Part shown: positions 7,636-16,938 of the stretch, in pieces | How the letters are laid out: the number at the start of each line of letters is the position of its first letter | Position numbering within the stretch: the stretch's first letter is position 1 | NCBI RefSeq assembly: GCF_003334855.1 | Contig: NZ_QOWE01000030.1 | Location: 1 to 64,000 of the forward strand | Direction of reading: 5' to 3' | Length of the DNA stretch: 64,000 nt | DNA from: Larkinella punicea | GTDB taxonomy: Bacteria > Bacteroidota > Bacteroidia > Cytophagales > Spirosomataceae | Translations under genes and position numbers: made by a program | The notes under the pieces: generated by a model | The model's input: only the letters and a program-made list of their open reading frames with translations | Told to the model about the DNA's origin: nothing | The model's database searches: none

Positions 7636-7841
7636 AAACCCTGACAGCGGCCCAAAGGCCCTGTCAGCGGTTTGAACGGAAATTAGTAAATTGTAACTCG
7701 TATTTTGAGCCGTAGATTCAAACCCTGACAGCGGCCCAAAGGCCCTGTCAGGGTTTGAACGGGGATCAGTATATAGTATCTCGTATTTTGAGCCTTGAAC
7801 TAAAACCGCTGACAGGGCCTTTGGGCCGCTGTCAGGGTTTT
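7636..7841. repeat. Array of three GACAGCGGCCC palindromes
   Basis: Three copies of the palindrome AAACCCTGACAGCGGCCC... lie at 7636-7673, 7717-7759 and 7803-7841. The third is inverted and is the exact reverse complement of the first. Copies one and two are each followed by a similar spacer containing CTCGTATTTTGAGCC, so the unit repeats with a period near 84 bp. The array fills the gap between two genes of one operon and overlaps the stop codon of the RidA-like gene. Confidence 0.9.
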
Positions 7842-8304
7842 AGTCCGCCAGTTCGAACATCACTTCAATTTCGACCGGGATGTTTTCCGGCAACGTGCCC
7901 ATGCCCACGGCCGAGCGAACGCCGACGCCGTTGTCTTCTCCCCAAACTGCCACAAAAAGCTCACTACAGCCGTTGATGACGAACGGATGCCGCTCAAAGT
8001 CCTCCGTTGCATTCACCATGCCCAGCGTTTTGATCACGCGTTTGATTTTGTTCAGGGTACCAAACTTGGCTTTCAACGTCGCCAGGATGGTCAGGCCAAC
8101 CTGCTGAGCCGCCAGCTTGCCTTCGTCGATGTTCATGTCGGCCCCAATGCGACCAATGATGCGGCTTCCGTCGTTCTTCACCGGCCCATGACCGGAAACG
8201 TAGACGAATTTGTCGACAATCAAACACGGTTTGTACACGCCCATCGGCTTCGGCGCGGGCGGCAGGGTCAGCCCGAGTTGGGCGAATTTTTCGTCAGGAG
8301 TCAT
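7840..8304 (-). CDS. RidA family protein (enamine/imine deaminase-like)
   Basis: Starting at ATG 8304 the protein has 154 residues and begins MTPDEKFAQLGLTLPPAPKP, the usual opening of the long RidA subgroup. VYVSGHGPV, the central GLTILATLKAKFG and C-terminal IPVEIEVMFELA complete the fold. RidA proteins hydrolyse reactive 2-aminoacrylate-type enamines made by PLP dehydratases, which suits the D-threonine-aldolase-like gene just downstream. The frame stays open to an ATG at 8403, but that extension repeats GPEPD twice and comes from short intergenic repeats (TCAGGCCCGA at 8333 and 8363), so I reject it. The stop codon lies inside a palindromic repeat. Confidence 0.87.
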   Translation of the reverse strand: MTPDEKFAQLGLTLPPAPKPMGVYKPCLIVDKFVYVSGHGPVKNDGSRIIGRIGADMNIDEGKLAAQQVGLTILATLKAKFGTLNKIKRVIKTLGMVNATEDFERHPFVINGCSELFVAVWGEDNGVGVRSAVGMGTLPENIPVEIEVMFELAD

Positions 8305-8415
8305 AAGTGCAGGTTCTGCGAGATGGTCAGGCTCAGGCCCGAATGTTAGGTTTTTATCGGGTTCAGGCCCGAGGTTCAGATACATGTGCGAGGTGTATTC
8401 CATATAAACTAGTTG

Positions 8416-8487
8416 GTTTTTGGTTTACGGTTTTCGGTGGCTGACGAATTCGGGGACAGCAGCCACCGAAAACCGTAAACCAAAAAC
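8416..8487. repeat. 28-bp inverted repeat, TTTACGG family, copy 1
   Basis: Arms 8416-8443 and 8460-8487 are exact complements with a 16-nt loop and read GGTTTTTGGTTTACGG...GGTGGCTG. A relative with 48-bp arms, sharing GTTTACGG and CGGTGGCTGACG, lies at 61689-61795. It sits 12 bp before the end of the symporter gene on the opposite side from the RidA-like gene and may attenuate readthrough. Confidence 0.85.
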
Positions 8488-8499
8488 TGAAAACCGTCT

Positions 8500-9819
8500 T
8501 TAAACCACCAAATTTAATGCTAAAACGCCCAACAGACCCACAATGGAGACAATTGTTTCCATGACAGTCCAGGTTTGCAGCGTTTCTTTGATGCTCAGGT
8601 TAAAATATTCCTTGAAAAGCCAGAAACCGCCGTCGTTCAGGTGCGACATCATCAGGCTGCCGGAGCCAATGGCCAGCACCATCAGTTCCGGTTTGATGTT
8701 GGGGTTGCCCTGAATCAGCGGCAGAATGATCCCGACGGTTGTCAGGCCCGCAACGGTGGCCGAACCCACACAAACCCGGATGACGGCGGCAATGCCCCAA
8801 CCCAGCAACAAGGGCGAAATATCCACACCCTGAAGCATAAAACCGATGTATTTGCTCGTTCCGCTGTCGATAAAAATCTGTTTCAACGCCCCGGCTCCGG
8901 CAATGACGAGCAAGACCGGCGACGCGGCTTTGATGGCTTCTTCGAGGTCTTTCATCACCACTTTCATCGTCTGCCCCCGCTGAATTCCCAGCGTATACAC
9001 CGCCACCAGCACGGAAAGCAACATTCCGATATACGGCTCGGCCAGCAGCGTAACGACCTGATGACCAGCGGACCCTTCCGTGAATACCGCCTTCAGGGGG
9101 CCGGTCAGCGTCAGCAACAGAACCGGTAACAGTGCCACGAAAAAGCTGATACCCGCACTGGGCAACTGGTCTTCAGGAATCACTTTGACGTTGAAAAGTT
9201 CCCGGTCAATTTTGGGTTGGTATTTCGACAAGGTTTTCCCGAAAATCGGCCCCGCAATGACAATCGCCGGAATCGAGACGATGATACCGTAAATCAAGGT
9301 CCGGCCAATGTTGGCACCCAACTGCCCGGCAATGGCCGCGGGCGACGGGTGCGGTGGCAGGTAGCCGTGGGCCACCGACAAAGCCGCCAGCATCGGAACC
9401 GCCACGGTCATCATCGGCAAACCCGACGAAGCCGTAATCGTGACGATCAGCGGAAAAACGATGATAAAACCGGCGTTGTAGAACAGCGGAATCCCGATGA
9501 TAAAACCGGCCAGTGCCAATCCCCAACGCAGGTTTTTGACCCCAAATATTTTAATCAGGACGTTGGTAATCCGCATCGCGGCTCCGCTTTCGGCAACCAG
9601 TCGGCCCAGCATGGCTCCAAATCCGACAATGAGAACCAACTCGCCCAGCGTTCCGCCGATGCCCGTCTGAATGGATTTGCCAACTGCCGCAACATCCATT
9701 CCCGACGCCAGCCCAATGGCGAGCGACACGAGAACAAACGATATGAACGTGTCGATCTTGACAAAGGCGATCAGAAATACCAGGGCCAGAATGCCCAGAA
9801 AAGTGAGTAGAAGTGGCAT
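8500..9819 (-). CDS. GntP-family H+ symporter (gluconate permease type)
   Basis: This 439-residue, roughly 12-segment inner-membrane protein matches the GntP/GntT family in length and motifs. It has GFGAMLGRLVAESGAA, the GIPLFYNAGFIIVFPL substrate-domain signature, AHGYLPPHPSPAAIAG and SHLNDGGFWLFKEYF near the end. Known members import gluconate, related sugar acids or D-serine. Because the next genes on the strand are RidA-like and D-threonine-aldolase-like, a D-hydroxyamino acid or hydroxy acid is the likely cargo here, but this is inference. It is the first gene of the module. Confidence 0.9.
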   Translation of the reverse strand: MPLLLTFLGILALVFLIAFVKIDTFISFVLVSLAIGLASGMDVAAVGKSIQTGIGGTLGELVLIVGFGAMLGRLVAESGAAMRITNVLIKIFGVKNLRWGLALAGFIIGIPLFYNAGFIIVFPLIVTITASSGLPMMTVAVPMLAALSVAHGYLPPHPSPAAIAGQLGANIGRTLIYGIIVSIPAIVIAGPIFGKTLSKYQPKIDRELFNVKVIPEDQLPSAGISFFVALLPVLLLTLTGPLKAVFTEGSAGHQVVTLLAEPYIGMLLSVLVAVYTLGIQRGQTMKVVMKDLEEAIKAASPVLLVIAGAGALKQIFIDSGTSKYIGFMLQGVDISPLLLGWGIAAVIRVCVGSATVAGLTTVGIILPLIQGNPNIKPELMVLAIGSGSLMMSHLNDGGFWLFKEYFNLSIKETLQTWTVMETIVSIVGLLGVLALNLVV

Positions 9820-9868
9820 TTAGGAAAGTCGAGGGTTTAGGTGTTCGGGGCGTAAGTTAATTAAGTTA

Positions 9869-11193
<1,325 letters not shown>

Positions 11194-11202
11194 AACCTTG
11201 AT

Positions 11203-12069
11203 CTAGCGCGTGGTACTTCCTTCTTTTCTCACCATTTTCCGAAACGACATCACGTACTTTCCGTCGGCCAGCAAGGTCAGGCGGTTGTTGCTGATGCGGT
11301 AGAGCGTGACGCTTTGCAAAGCCGTCAGAAAACCGCTTTCGAAGTTGTAGGGACAGGCCCGGCGCGTGGTGGAAAGAGCCTCGAACCGGACGTTATCGCC
11401 ATCGGCTTTTACCTGCCCGTTCAGGGTATTACAGCCGGTGAATCCCTGCAACCGGTTCTCTTTCAGGTTAATGTCGAGCGTCGGAATTTGCCGGTTTACA
11501 AACTGTTCGGCGTGGAGTCGCTGGCCACGATACGTTTCCAGCACCCACTGGCTGTTCAGCCGGGACATGCCGTTGAGAAATGTCCCGCAACCGCTGTAGC
11601 GCTGGCCGTTGGTTTCAATTGTCACGCCGTACGCGTACGTTTGGCCGGAACGGGTATCGCGGCACACCACCGGACTGATGACCACCTTCAGCCGACCCTC
11701 GCGCCGGGTGACCATTGCCGAACGGCTGGCAGATCGGCTGATTGATTCGCTTGCGTCGGCAATCAGCGCGGCATCGAACAGAATACCGTTGCCGCGCGGA
11801 TCGCGTTGGGACTTGGGAACAGCCGCCGTGAGCAGCGGGCCGTTCGGGGTCTGAAAACGAATGGTTTTGGCAAAATCGATGTCCAGCGTCCAGGTCGGCG
11901 TGGCGCCCTGCGCCGTAAAGTCGATGCCCTGCCGCCGTTTGCTACCCGCGTCCATCGCCGTGATGTCGACCGTTTCCGCTGGTTTTGAACCCTCCGAGGG
12001 TGGTTTTCGGCAACCATCTGCCAGCACCAGGAAGCCGCTCAGGTAAACAAGTTGTGCCAGTTTTTTCAT
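11203..12069 (-). CDS. META-domain (HslJ-like) lipoprotein
   Basis: From ATG 12069 this is a 288-residue lipoprotein with signal MKKLAQLVYLSGFLVLADGC and lipobox Cys20. An N-terminal domain of unknown family (YGVTIETNGQRYSGCGTF at its end) precedes a C-terminal META domain. The domain is recognised by LQGFTGCNTLNGQV, TTRRACPYNFESGFLTAL and LTLLADGKYVMSF. META proteins sit in the cell envelope; HslJ is linked to heat and novobiocin tolerance. The longer frame to 12102 adds 11 residues ahead of the signal and is rejected. It lies between the oxidoreductase gene and mcrC in what reads as one transcript. Confidence 0.82.
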   Translation of the reverse strand: MKKLAQLVYLSGFLVLADGCRKPPSEGSKPAETVDITAMDAGSKRRQGIDFTAQGATPTWTLDIDFAKTIRFQTPNGPLLTAAVPKSQRDPRGNGILFDAALIADASESISRSASRSAMVTRREGRLKVVISPVVCRDTRSGQTYAYGVTIETNGQRYSGCGTFLNGMSRLNSQWVLETYRGQRLHAEQFVNRQIPTLDINLKENRLQGFTGCNTLNGQVKADGDNVRFEALSTTRRACPYNFESGFLTALQSVTLYRISNNRLTLLADGKYVMSFRKMVRKEGSTTR

Positions 12070-12070
12070 G

Positions 12071-12107
12071 ATCCGATGCGTTACTTCCAGAACGTTACGC
12101 ATCGGAT
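12071..12107 (-). other. 11-bp leader hairpin directly before the META lipoprotein start
   Basis: ATCCGATGCGT (12071-12081) and ACGCATCGGAT (12097-12107) are exact complements with a 15-nt loop. In the minus-strand transcript the hairpin ends one base before the ATG at 12069. It could weaken or regulate initiation. No T-tract follows it in that direction, so it does not read as a terminator. Confidence 0.6.
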
Positions 12108-12122
12108 TTTGTTGAATACCGC

Positions 12123-13205
12123 CTAGGAACTCAATCGAACGGGCTGCCGGGTGCGGGTCGATTCGTAAATAGCCTCGAACAAAGCAACCACTTTGCGGCC
12201 TTCTTCGCCCGTCACCAAGGGCTGGCGGCCGTCGCGAATGGCCTGACCGAAATCCGCCAGTTGCCGCGAAAAATAGTGACTGGACGAATCGACACTGTTG
12301 AAAACCGCATCATCTTCCGCTTTCCAGACCAGCCGCTGATCTTCTTCGCCCACCACCGACCACACATCGTTGTAGGGTGCATCCTGAATGCCCGTCATGC
12401 CCGCGATGAACATCGATCCGCCATCGGTCTGAACGCCAATCGACGCACCGTTCTGGCCGTGAATATGCACTTTTCCGTAGAGCCCCGGTTTTTGCGAATT
12501 GCTGACAATCACGTTGCCAATTCCGCCGTTTTTGAAACGAACAATGGCCACCGCCGTGTCGTCGACCTCGATTTCGGGGTGGTTGAGGTTCGCCCAAACA
12601 CCGTAGACTTCCTCCATTTCGCCCATGTACCACAGCAGCAAATCCAGTTGATGCGGAGCCTGATTGACCAGCACGCCCCCGCCCTCGTGTTCCCACGAAC
12701 CGCGCCAGGGGTCGCTGCGGTAGTATTCTTCGCTGCGCCAGCCGAATAGCTGCGCCATACCAAGCACCGGTTTCCCGATTTTTCCGTCGGCAATCGCCTG
12801 GTGCATCCGCATGCAAGGTTCATAAAACCGCCGTTGGCTCACCACGGCGAGTTGCCGGTTGGCGTTCCGGGCCGCGTTGATCATGGCGTCACAATCGGCC
12901 AGCGACGACGCCAGCGGTTTTTCGACCAGCACATTGGCCCCGGCTTCCAGTGCCGCCACGGTCACGACGCGGTGGGCGGGGTGCGGGGTGCAAACGATGC
13001 AGATGTCGACATTCTCGCGGTCGACCATGTCATAAATGTCGGAATACGCCGTGATGCCGTATTGATTGGCAAATTCGTCCGCTTTGATATGATTCCGGCC
13101 GTAGATGGCAACGAGTTTGGTGTCAGGGGTTTCTAAAGTAGCCCGGGCGTGGTTATGAGCTACTTTGCCGGGGCCGATCAGGGCGATGTTCAGGATTCGG
13201 GACAT
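12123..13205 (-). CDS. Gfo/Idh/MocA family oxidoreductase
   Basis: This 360-residue cytosolic NAD(P)-dependent dehydrogenase starts at ATG 13205 (MSRILNIALIGPGKVAHNH), giving the Rossmann glycine motif IGPGKVA at the expected place. The ten extra residues to 13235 are not plausible. EKPLASSLADCDAMI contains the family EKP lysine. GGGVLVNQAPHQLDLL provides the conserved His-Gln-x-D of the C-domain. Members oxidise or isomerise sugars, inositols or amino sugars. A zinc alcohol/polyol dehydrogenase lies upstream on the same strand beyond a lipoprotein on the other strand, so a shared sugar pathway is possible. Confidence 0.9.
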   Translation of the reverse strand: MSRILNIALIGPGKVAHNHARATLETPDTKLVAIYGRNHIKADEFANQYGITAYSDIYDMVDRENVDICIVCTPHPAHRVVTVAALEAGANVLVEKPLASSLADCDAMINAARNANRQLAVVSQRRFYEPCMRMHQAIADGKIGKPVLGMAQLFGWRSEEYYRSDPWRGSWEHEGGGVLVNQAPHQLDLLLWYMGEMEEVYGVWANLNHPEIEVDDTAVAIVRFKNGGIGNVIVSNSQKPGLYGKVHIHGQNGASIGVQTDGGSMFIAGMTGIQDAPYNDVWSVVGEEDQRLVWKAEDDAVFNSVDSSSHYFSRQLADFGQAIRDGRQPLVTGEEGRKVVALFEAIYESTRTRQPVRLSS

Positions 13206-13285
13206 GAAAAGAATTAAATTAATTATAGGATGCAATCCAACGATTGGTTTGCCAAATGGCTCCTCTTTACAAATGTAGAATAGTC

Positions 13286-13714
13286 ATGAAACTACTGATT
13301 TTATTTGCGCTGATTTTAACCCTCTCCACTTCCTGTGACCGATCAAAACGGGAAGCATCCCCTTCCGATTGGCTCTACCGAAAATGGGAGTTGGTGGAGA
13401 CAAAAAGTGGTACTGAAAATTGGAAACCGGTCTCGTATGTGTGGCAAATCGAGTTTCGCAGCGATGGCGGCATCTTGTATCACAACACCAAACCGCCCTG
13501 CTGTTCGCCGGTTCGATTTGAACGCGACCAACAGACGCTGAAGGTTACCGAACTGTACGGAGGGCCCGGTTGTGAGTACGTCGATTGCGCATCTCCCTCG
13601 GAGTTGAAACTGGTTGCGTTAACGGCCAACGAATTAATCGTGGAGAATGTATTTGGCTCATCCTACCCGGCTGGTCAGTATGTTATGAAATATAAACCGG
13701 CCAGCGGACTGTGA
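13286..13714 (+). CDS. Small hypothetical lipoprotein
   Basis: ATG 13286 gives a 142-residue protein starting MKLLILFALILTLSTSCDRS, a clean lipoprotein signal with lipobox Cys17; the 14 residues upstream to 13244 are discarded. The body resembles the lipocalin-like/DUF short lipoproteins common in this phylum (WLYRKWELVETKSG, QIEFRSDGGILYH, then NVFGSSYPAGQYVMKY), which are predicted outer-membrane-attached beta proteins without known function. It is divergent from the oxidoreductase and followed by a repeat element. Confidence 0.78.
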   Translation: MKLLILFALILTLSTSCDRSKREASPSDWLYRKWELVETKSGTENWKPVSYVWQIEFRSDGGILYHNTKPPCCSPVRFERDQQTLKVTELYGGPGCEYVDCASPSELKLVALTANELIVENVFGSSYPAGQYVMKYKPASGL

Positions 13715-13743
13715 TCGTTGTTGTTCGTTATTCAATATTCGTT

Positions 13744-14101
13744 ATCAGTAGTGTACGAAGGATGCATTTTTTTCCACCCTCTTTGACTGTTGGCGTAGAA
13801 CGATCTTTAGAATGGTTTTTTCTGATACTGTAACGCGAATGAGGGATGGTTGGCCGCGTAGCGGACGGATGTTTGTAACGAAAAGACTACCCGGTTCCTC
13901 CCCCGTGCCTTTGGGTACGCAACAGGCAGGTGCAGGTGATTGCGTACCCAAAGGCACGCGGTCTTTTTTGATGGCACACTGTGGCTACAAACATCCGTCC
14001 CTCATTTGCATTAGCATCGACAAGCATTTGCAAAAATCGTGACCAAAAAAGGGAAGGAAAACGGTTTACCAATCATTTTAAATCCTTCGTACAGTACTGA
14101 T
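13744..14101. mobile_element. Non-coding MITE-like element with 20-bp terminal inverted repeats
   Basis: ATCAGTAGTGTACGAAGGAT at 13744-13763 and ATCCTTCGTACAGTACTGAT at 14082-14101 are inverted repeats with one mismatch. Beyond them on both sides lie AT phrases of the type ATTCAATATTCGTTATTC. The roughly 360-bp interior has no convincing ORF but contains a family-1 palindrome: inner stem 13905-13922/13940-13957, outer stem 13863-13877/13986-14000, tail 13850-13866. I infer a MITE or composite repeat; no target-site duplication was confirmed. Confidence 0.55.
13850..14000. repeat. Palindrome family 1, copy 2
   Basis: TTGGCCGCGTAGCGGAC (13850-13866) is the exact reverse complement of 255-271. 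The inner arms GTGCCTTTGGGTACGCAA and TTGCGTACCCAAAGGCAC match copy 1. The outer arms GGACGGATGTTTGTA / TACAAACATCCGTCC pair over 15 bp. The middle stem has decayed, in contrast to the perfect copy at 130-252. Confidence 0.85.
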
Positions 14102-14134
14102 ATTGAATAACGAATACTGAAGTTTATGAGCTTG

Positions 14135-15166
14135 TCAGGGCTTTAACACCACCTTGATCAATCCTTTTTCTTTATCGTACAACCGCTGGAACCAACTGGC
14201 TCCTTCAGTCAGGGGTACTTCCGCGCTCAGAATGGCTTCGACGTCGATTTTACCGGACGAAATCAGCGCCAGAGCCGCTTCATATTCGCCGTTGATCGCA
14301 CAGGAACCCTGCAACCGCAACTGACGGGTCACGATGGCCTGCAACGATACTTCAACCGACTTCGACAGATTCCCCACCAGCGTCACCGTAGCGCCTTTCC
14401 GAACGCAGTCGATGGCGGTTTTTACAGCGGGGGCAATGCCAACGACTTCAAACGAAACATCGGCCCCGCGCCCGTGGGTCAATGCCTGAACCTCCGCCGT
14501 AATGTCTTTCTCACGGGCATTGAGACCAACCGTTGCACCGAGTTTCAGCGCCAGTGCCAGGCGGTCATCGTCCAGATCGACAGCGATGATGGAACCACAA
14601 CCCGCCAGTTTCAGTGCCTGAATGATGAACAGGCCAATCATGCCCGAACCCACAACCACCGCCGTATCGTTCACCTGAATGGGCGTCAGACTCAGGGCGT
14701 GCAACGCCACCGCCACCGGCTCGACCAAAGCTGCCTGCGTATAGCTGACGTTGTCGGGAATCTGGTAGAGGATGTGCTGCGGCACCACGATGAATTCGGC
14801 AAAAGCCCCCTGCCGACGAAAATCCGGGGTCGAAACCCCCAGGACTTCGCGACCGTCGCTGAGGTTATACATGCCTTTCCGGCTGAACCAATCGTCTAAC
14901 GCATAGACAGTCGAGTCGAAGGTTACCCGGTCGCCAATGTGCCAGTTTTTAACATTTTCGCCGGTTTCCACCACAATGCCTGCGGCTTCGTGCCCCATCA
15001 CGATGGGGGGAATCCGCCGACCGCTGCTGCCGTCCATGCCGTGGACGTCGCTACCGCAAATCCCTACGGCCTGAACCTTCACCAACACATCGGATGGGCC
15101 AGGTTTGGGGCGGGGAAGGTCTTGTAATTCAAAGTGTTTGTACTCAGTTAGGACGAGAGCTTTCAT
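14135..15166 (-). CDS. Zinc-dependent medium-chain alcohol/polyol dehydrogenase
   Basis: From ATG 15166 the protein has 343 residues beginning MKALVLTEYKHFELQDLPRP. The catalytic zinc ligands are visible (Cys37 in GICGSD, His59-Glu60 in GHEAAG), as is the Rossmann motif VVGSGMIGLFIIQAL. It most resembles sorbitol/galactitol-1-phosphate-type dehydrogenases. The structural-zinc lobe is changed: where four cysteines are usual the sequence is TVYALDDWFSRKGMYNL, with none. The frame runs on to an ATG at 15262 that overlaps the mcrB stop as TAATG, but the 32 extra residues look non-native. It separates mcrB from the rest of the split system. Confidence 0.88.
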   Translation of the reverse strand: MKALVLTEYKHFELQDLPRPKPGPSDVLVKVQAVGICGSDVHGMDGSSGRRIPPIVMGHEAAGIVVETGENVKNWHIGDRVTFDSTVYALDDWFSRKGMYNLSDGREVLGVSTPDFRRQGAFAEFIVVPQHILYQIPDNVSYTQAALVEPVAVALHALSLTPIQVNDTAVVVGSGMIGLFIIQALKLAGCGSIIAVDLDDDRLALALKLGATVGLNAREKDITAEVQALTHGRGADVSFEVVGIAPAVKTAIDCVRKGATVTLVGNLSKSVEVSLQAIVTRQLRLQGSCAINGEYEAALALISSGKIDVEAILSAEVPLTEGASWFQRLYDKEKGLIKVVLKP

Positions 15167-15261
15167 AATTTTTGACGGACCCGCAGAATTAAATTCTACT
15201 TTTTTGTGGTGAACAGAAAACTGTAACACAAAAACGTGAACTTTCGTCCACCAATACGTCA

Positions 15262-16845
15262 TTATTTTTGATAAATAGAGATAAATGCTTCTTTCGGCAC
15301 TTGATCATAATTCCGCCGGAGCAGATGCGGATTGATTTCAAACGTGACCACTTCGGTCAGGTCATCCGGCTCTTCCCCAAAAATCTCTTTGATTAAAGCC
15401 GGTCGATACTGCTTTTTTACCCAAATTAATTTCTGATCGGGAGATTTTCCCCAAGCCTGATTATCACCCAAAACGAACTGAATTTTCCGCCAGTCGTTGT
15501 AAAAATATTCCTGCAACAACGGAATGATCCGGTCACTGAACGCATCGCACAATTCGGCATGTGACTGAATGTTCATCAGATATGCATGACCGATAAGGTG
15601 ATCGCGGTCATAAAGATATTCAATTCGTTCGTTAATCATTCGCAATACTTCGCCCAGATCAACCCCATCGACCACGGTAAGCAGCGTCGGGTCGGGCAAA
15701 ACCTCCCGAAAATGAAAACGGCGACGCAACGCAATGTCTAACAAGGCAATAGAACGGTCGGCGGTATTCATGGTGGCCACAATATACAGGTTGGCCGGTA
15801 CCCCAAACCGCTCCTGTGAGTAGGGCAACGTCAATTCGACTTCATGGGCGGCTCCCAGCCGTTTGTCCGGCTCGATCAGGGTGATCAGTTCACCAAAAAC
15901 CTTGGAAATATTGGCCCGGTTGATTTCGTCGATGACCAGCACCTGTGCATCCGCCTGCGCCAGTTTTCGCTGCCGGTTTTCGGCCGAATCGTTCAGGCAA
16001 TCGGCCATCGTGGCATACCCGGCTTTCTGGAGAGCGGCCAGGCAGGATTTATAGAAAATCCCTTTGCCTACTTTGTAACTGATCTGCCCGCCACGGGTTT
16101 CGGGCCGGATTCCTTCCAGAAACTCTTCGTAACCAAACGACGGATGAAACGTAATCCACTCGCTGGCAAAGGCCTGGCTCAGTTGCCGGGCTTCGTACGA
16201 TTTTCCGGTACCGGGCGGGCCAAAAAGGATAAAGTTCTGCGGAACAGCGGGTCGGGTCGCAACGGTTTTTTCATACACTTCCGGTTCTTCCTCCACCCGA
16301 TCCCATTCATCATCCGACCGATCCGGCCGGAGCAGGGCCGTCATGATTTCGCCCCGAATGGCCTCATCGTCAGCAGCCTGATAAATAAACGGGTTGTGAC
16401 TGGCCGTATGCGGGCCGCGTTTGGTCGTCACCAGCAATTCCATCAGGCAATCTTCCCAGCAGCTCCGCAGCACAGGATGGTTCAGCAAATGATCCGACGA
16501 TTGCCCAATCACGATGGAAATATAATCCGACTTCTCCGACAACGGCACCACATCCACCACCGCGATCGACTCGATCCGCTCCCGGCATCCTTTCTTCACC
16601 GTGAGCCAGTATTCGATTTCGCCCTGACGCGGGCGGAACAGACGTAAAGCCAGAAAAAAGTTGATGTGCGCCGAAATGCCTTTCCGATCCCGGTCGACCA
16701 CAAACGCCAGCCGGGCATCGCCGTTGGGCAGATTGACCATGTCGATCAATTCCTTGAGCAACCCGAAGTATTTTCGGGCCGCTTCCGGCTGATCGATGGT
16801 CCGTAATTTTTCAATAAGCTGGTGTCGTTGCTGGGTCAGGGTCAT
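15262..16845 (-). CDS. mcrB: McrB, AAA+ GTPase of a McrBC-type restriction system
   Basis: The 527-residue protein has a McrB-type AAA+ domain from about residue 200. The motifs are Walker A GPPGTGKS (209-216), Walker [20 protein letters not shown] (302-320), the McrB signature MNTADRS (359-365) and arginines at 374-376. The GTP-driven hexamer translocates DNA and activates McrC. The N-terminal 165 residues, where E. coli McrB carries its 5-methylcytosine reader (DUF3578), do not look like that domain to me, so the recognised modification is open. mcrC lies 4 kb downstream, after four unrelated genes. The start is ATG 16845; the divergent lipoprotein gene begins at 16939. Confidence 0.9.
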   Translation of the reverse strand: MTLTQQRHQLIEKLRTIDQPEAARKYFGLLKELIDMVNLPNGDARLAFVVDRDRKGISAHINFFLALRLFRPRQGEIEYWLTVKKGCRERIESIAVVDVVPLSEKSDYISIVIGQSSDHLLNHPVLRSCWEDCLMELLVTTKRGPHTASHNPFIYQAADDEAIRGEIMTALLRPDRSDDEWDRVEEEPEVYEKTVATRPAVPQNFILFGPPGTGKSYEARQLSQAFASEWITFHPSFGYEEFLEGIRPETRGGQISYKVGKGIFYKSCLAALQKAGYATMADCLNDSAENRQRKLAQADAQVLVIDEINRANISKVFGELITLIEPDKRLGAAHEVELTLPYSQERFGVPANLYIVATMNTADRSIALLDIALRRRFHFREVLPDPTLLTVVDGVDLGEVLRMINERIEYLYDRDHLIGHAYLMNIQSHAELCDAFSDRIIPLLQEYFYNDWRKIQFVLGDNQAWGKSPDQKLIWVKKQYRPALIKEIFGEEPDDLTEVVTFEINPHLLRRNYDQVPKEAFISIYQK

Positions 16846-16938
16846 GGTATGGTTTGGTATCCCGCCTATCGAAACTACGACATTTTGATAAATAGTTCGT
16901 ATTTTGGCGGTTCATTGTTGTTCCGGGCATCTTTATAC

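Noticed and set aside
7636-7841. CRISPR-like reading of the three spaced repeats
   Set aside because: The repeats are near-perfect palindromes in both orientations, the spacers resemble each other, there are only three units and no cas genes.
8305-8403. 33-residue N-terminal extension of the RidA-like protein
   Set aside because: It is built from a duplicated TCAGGCCCGA repeat giving GPEPD twice; ATG 8304 gives the normal family N-terminus.
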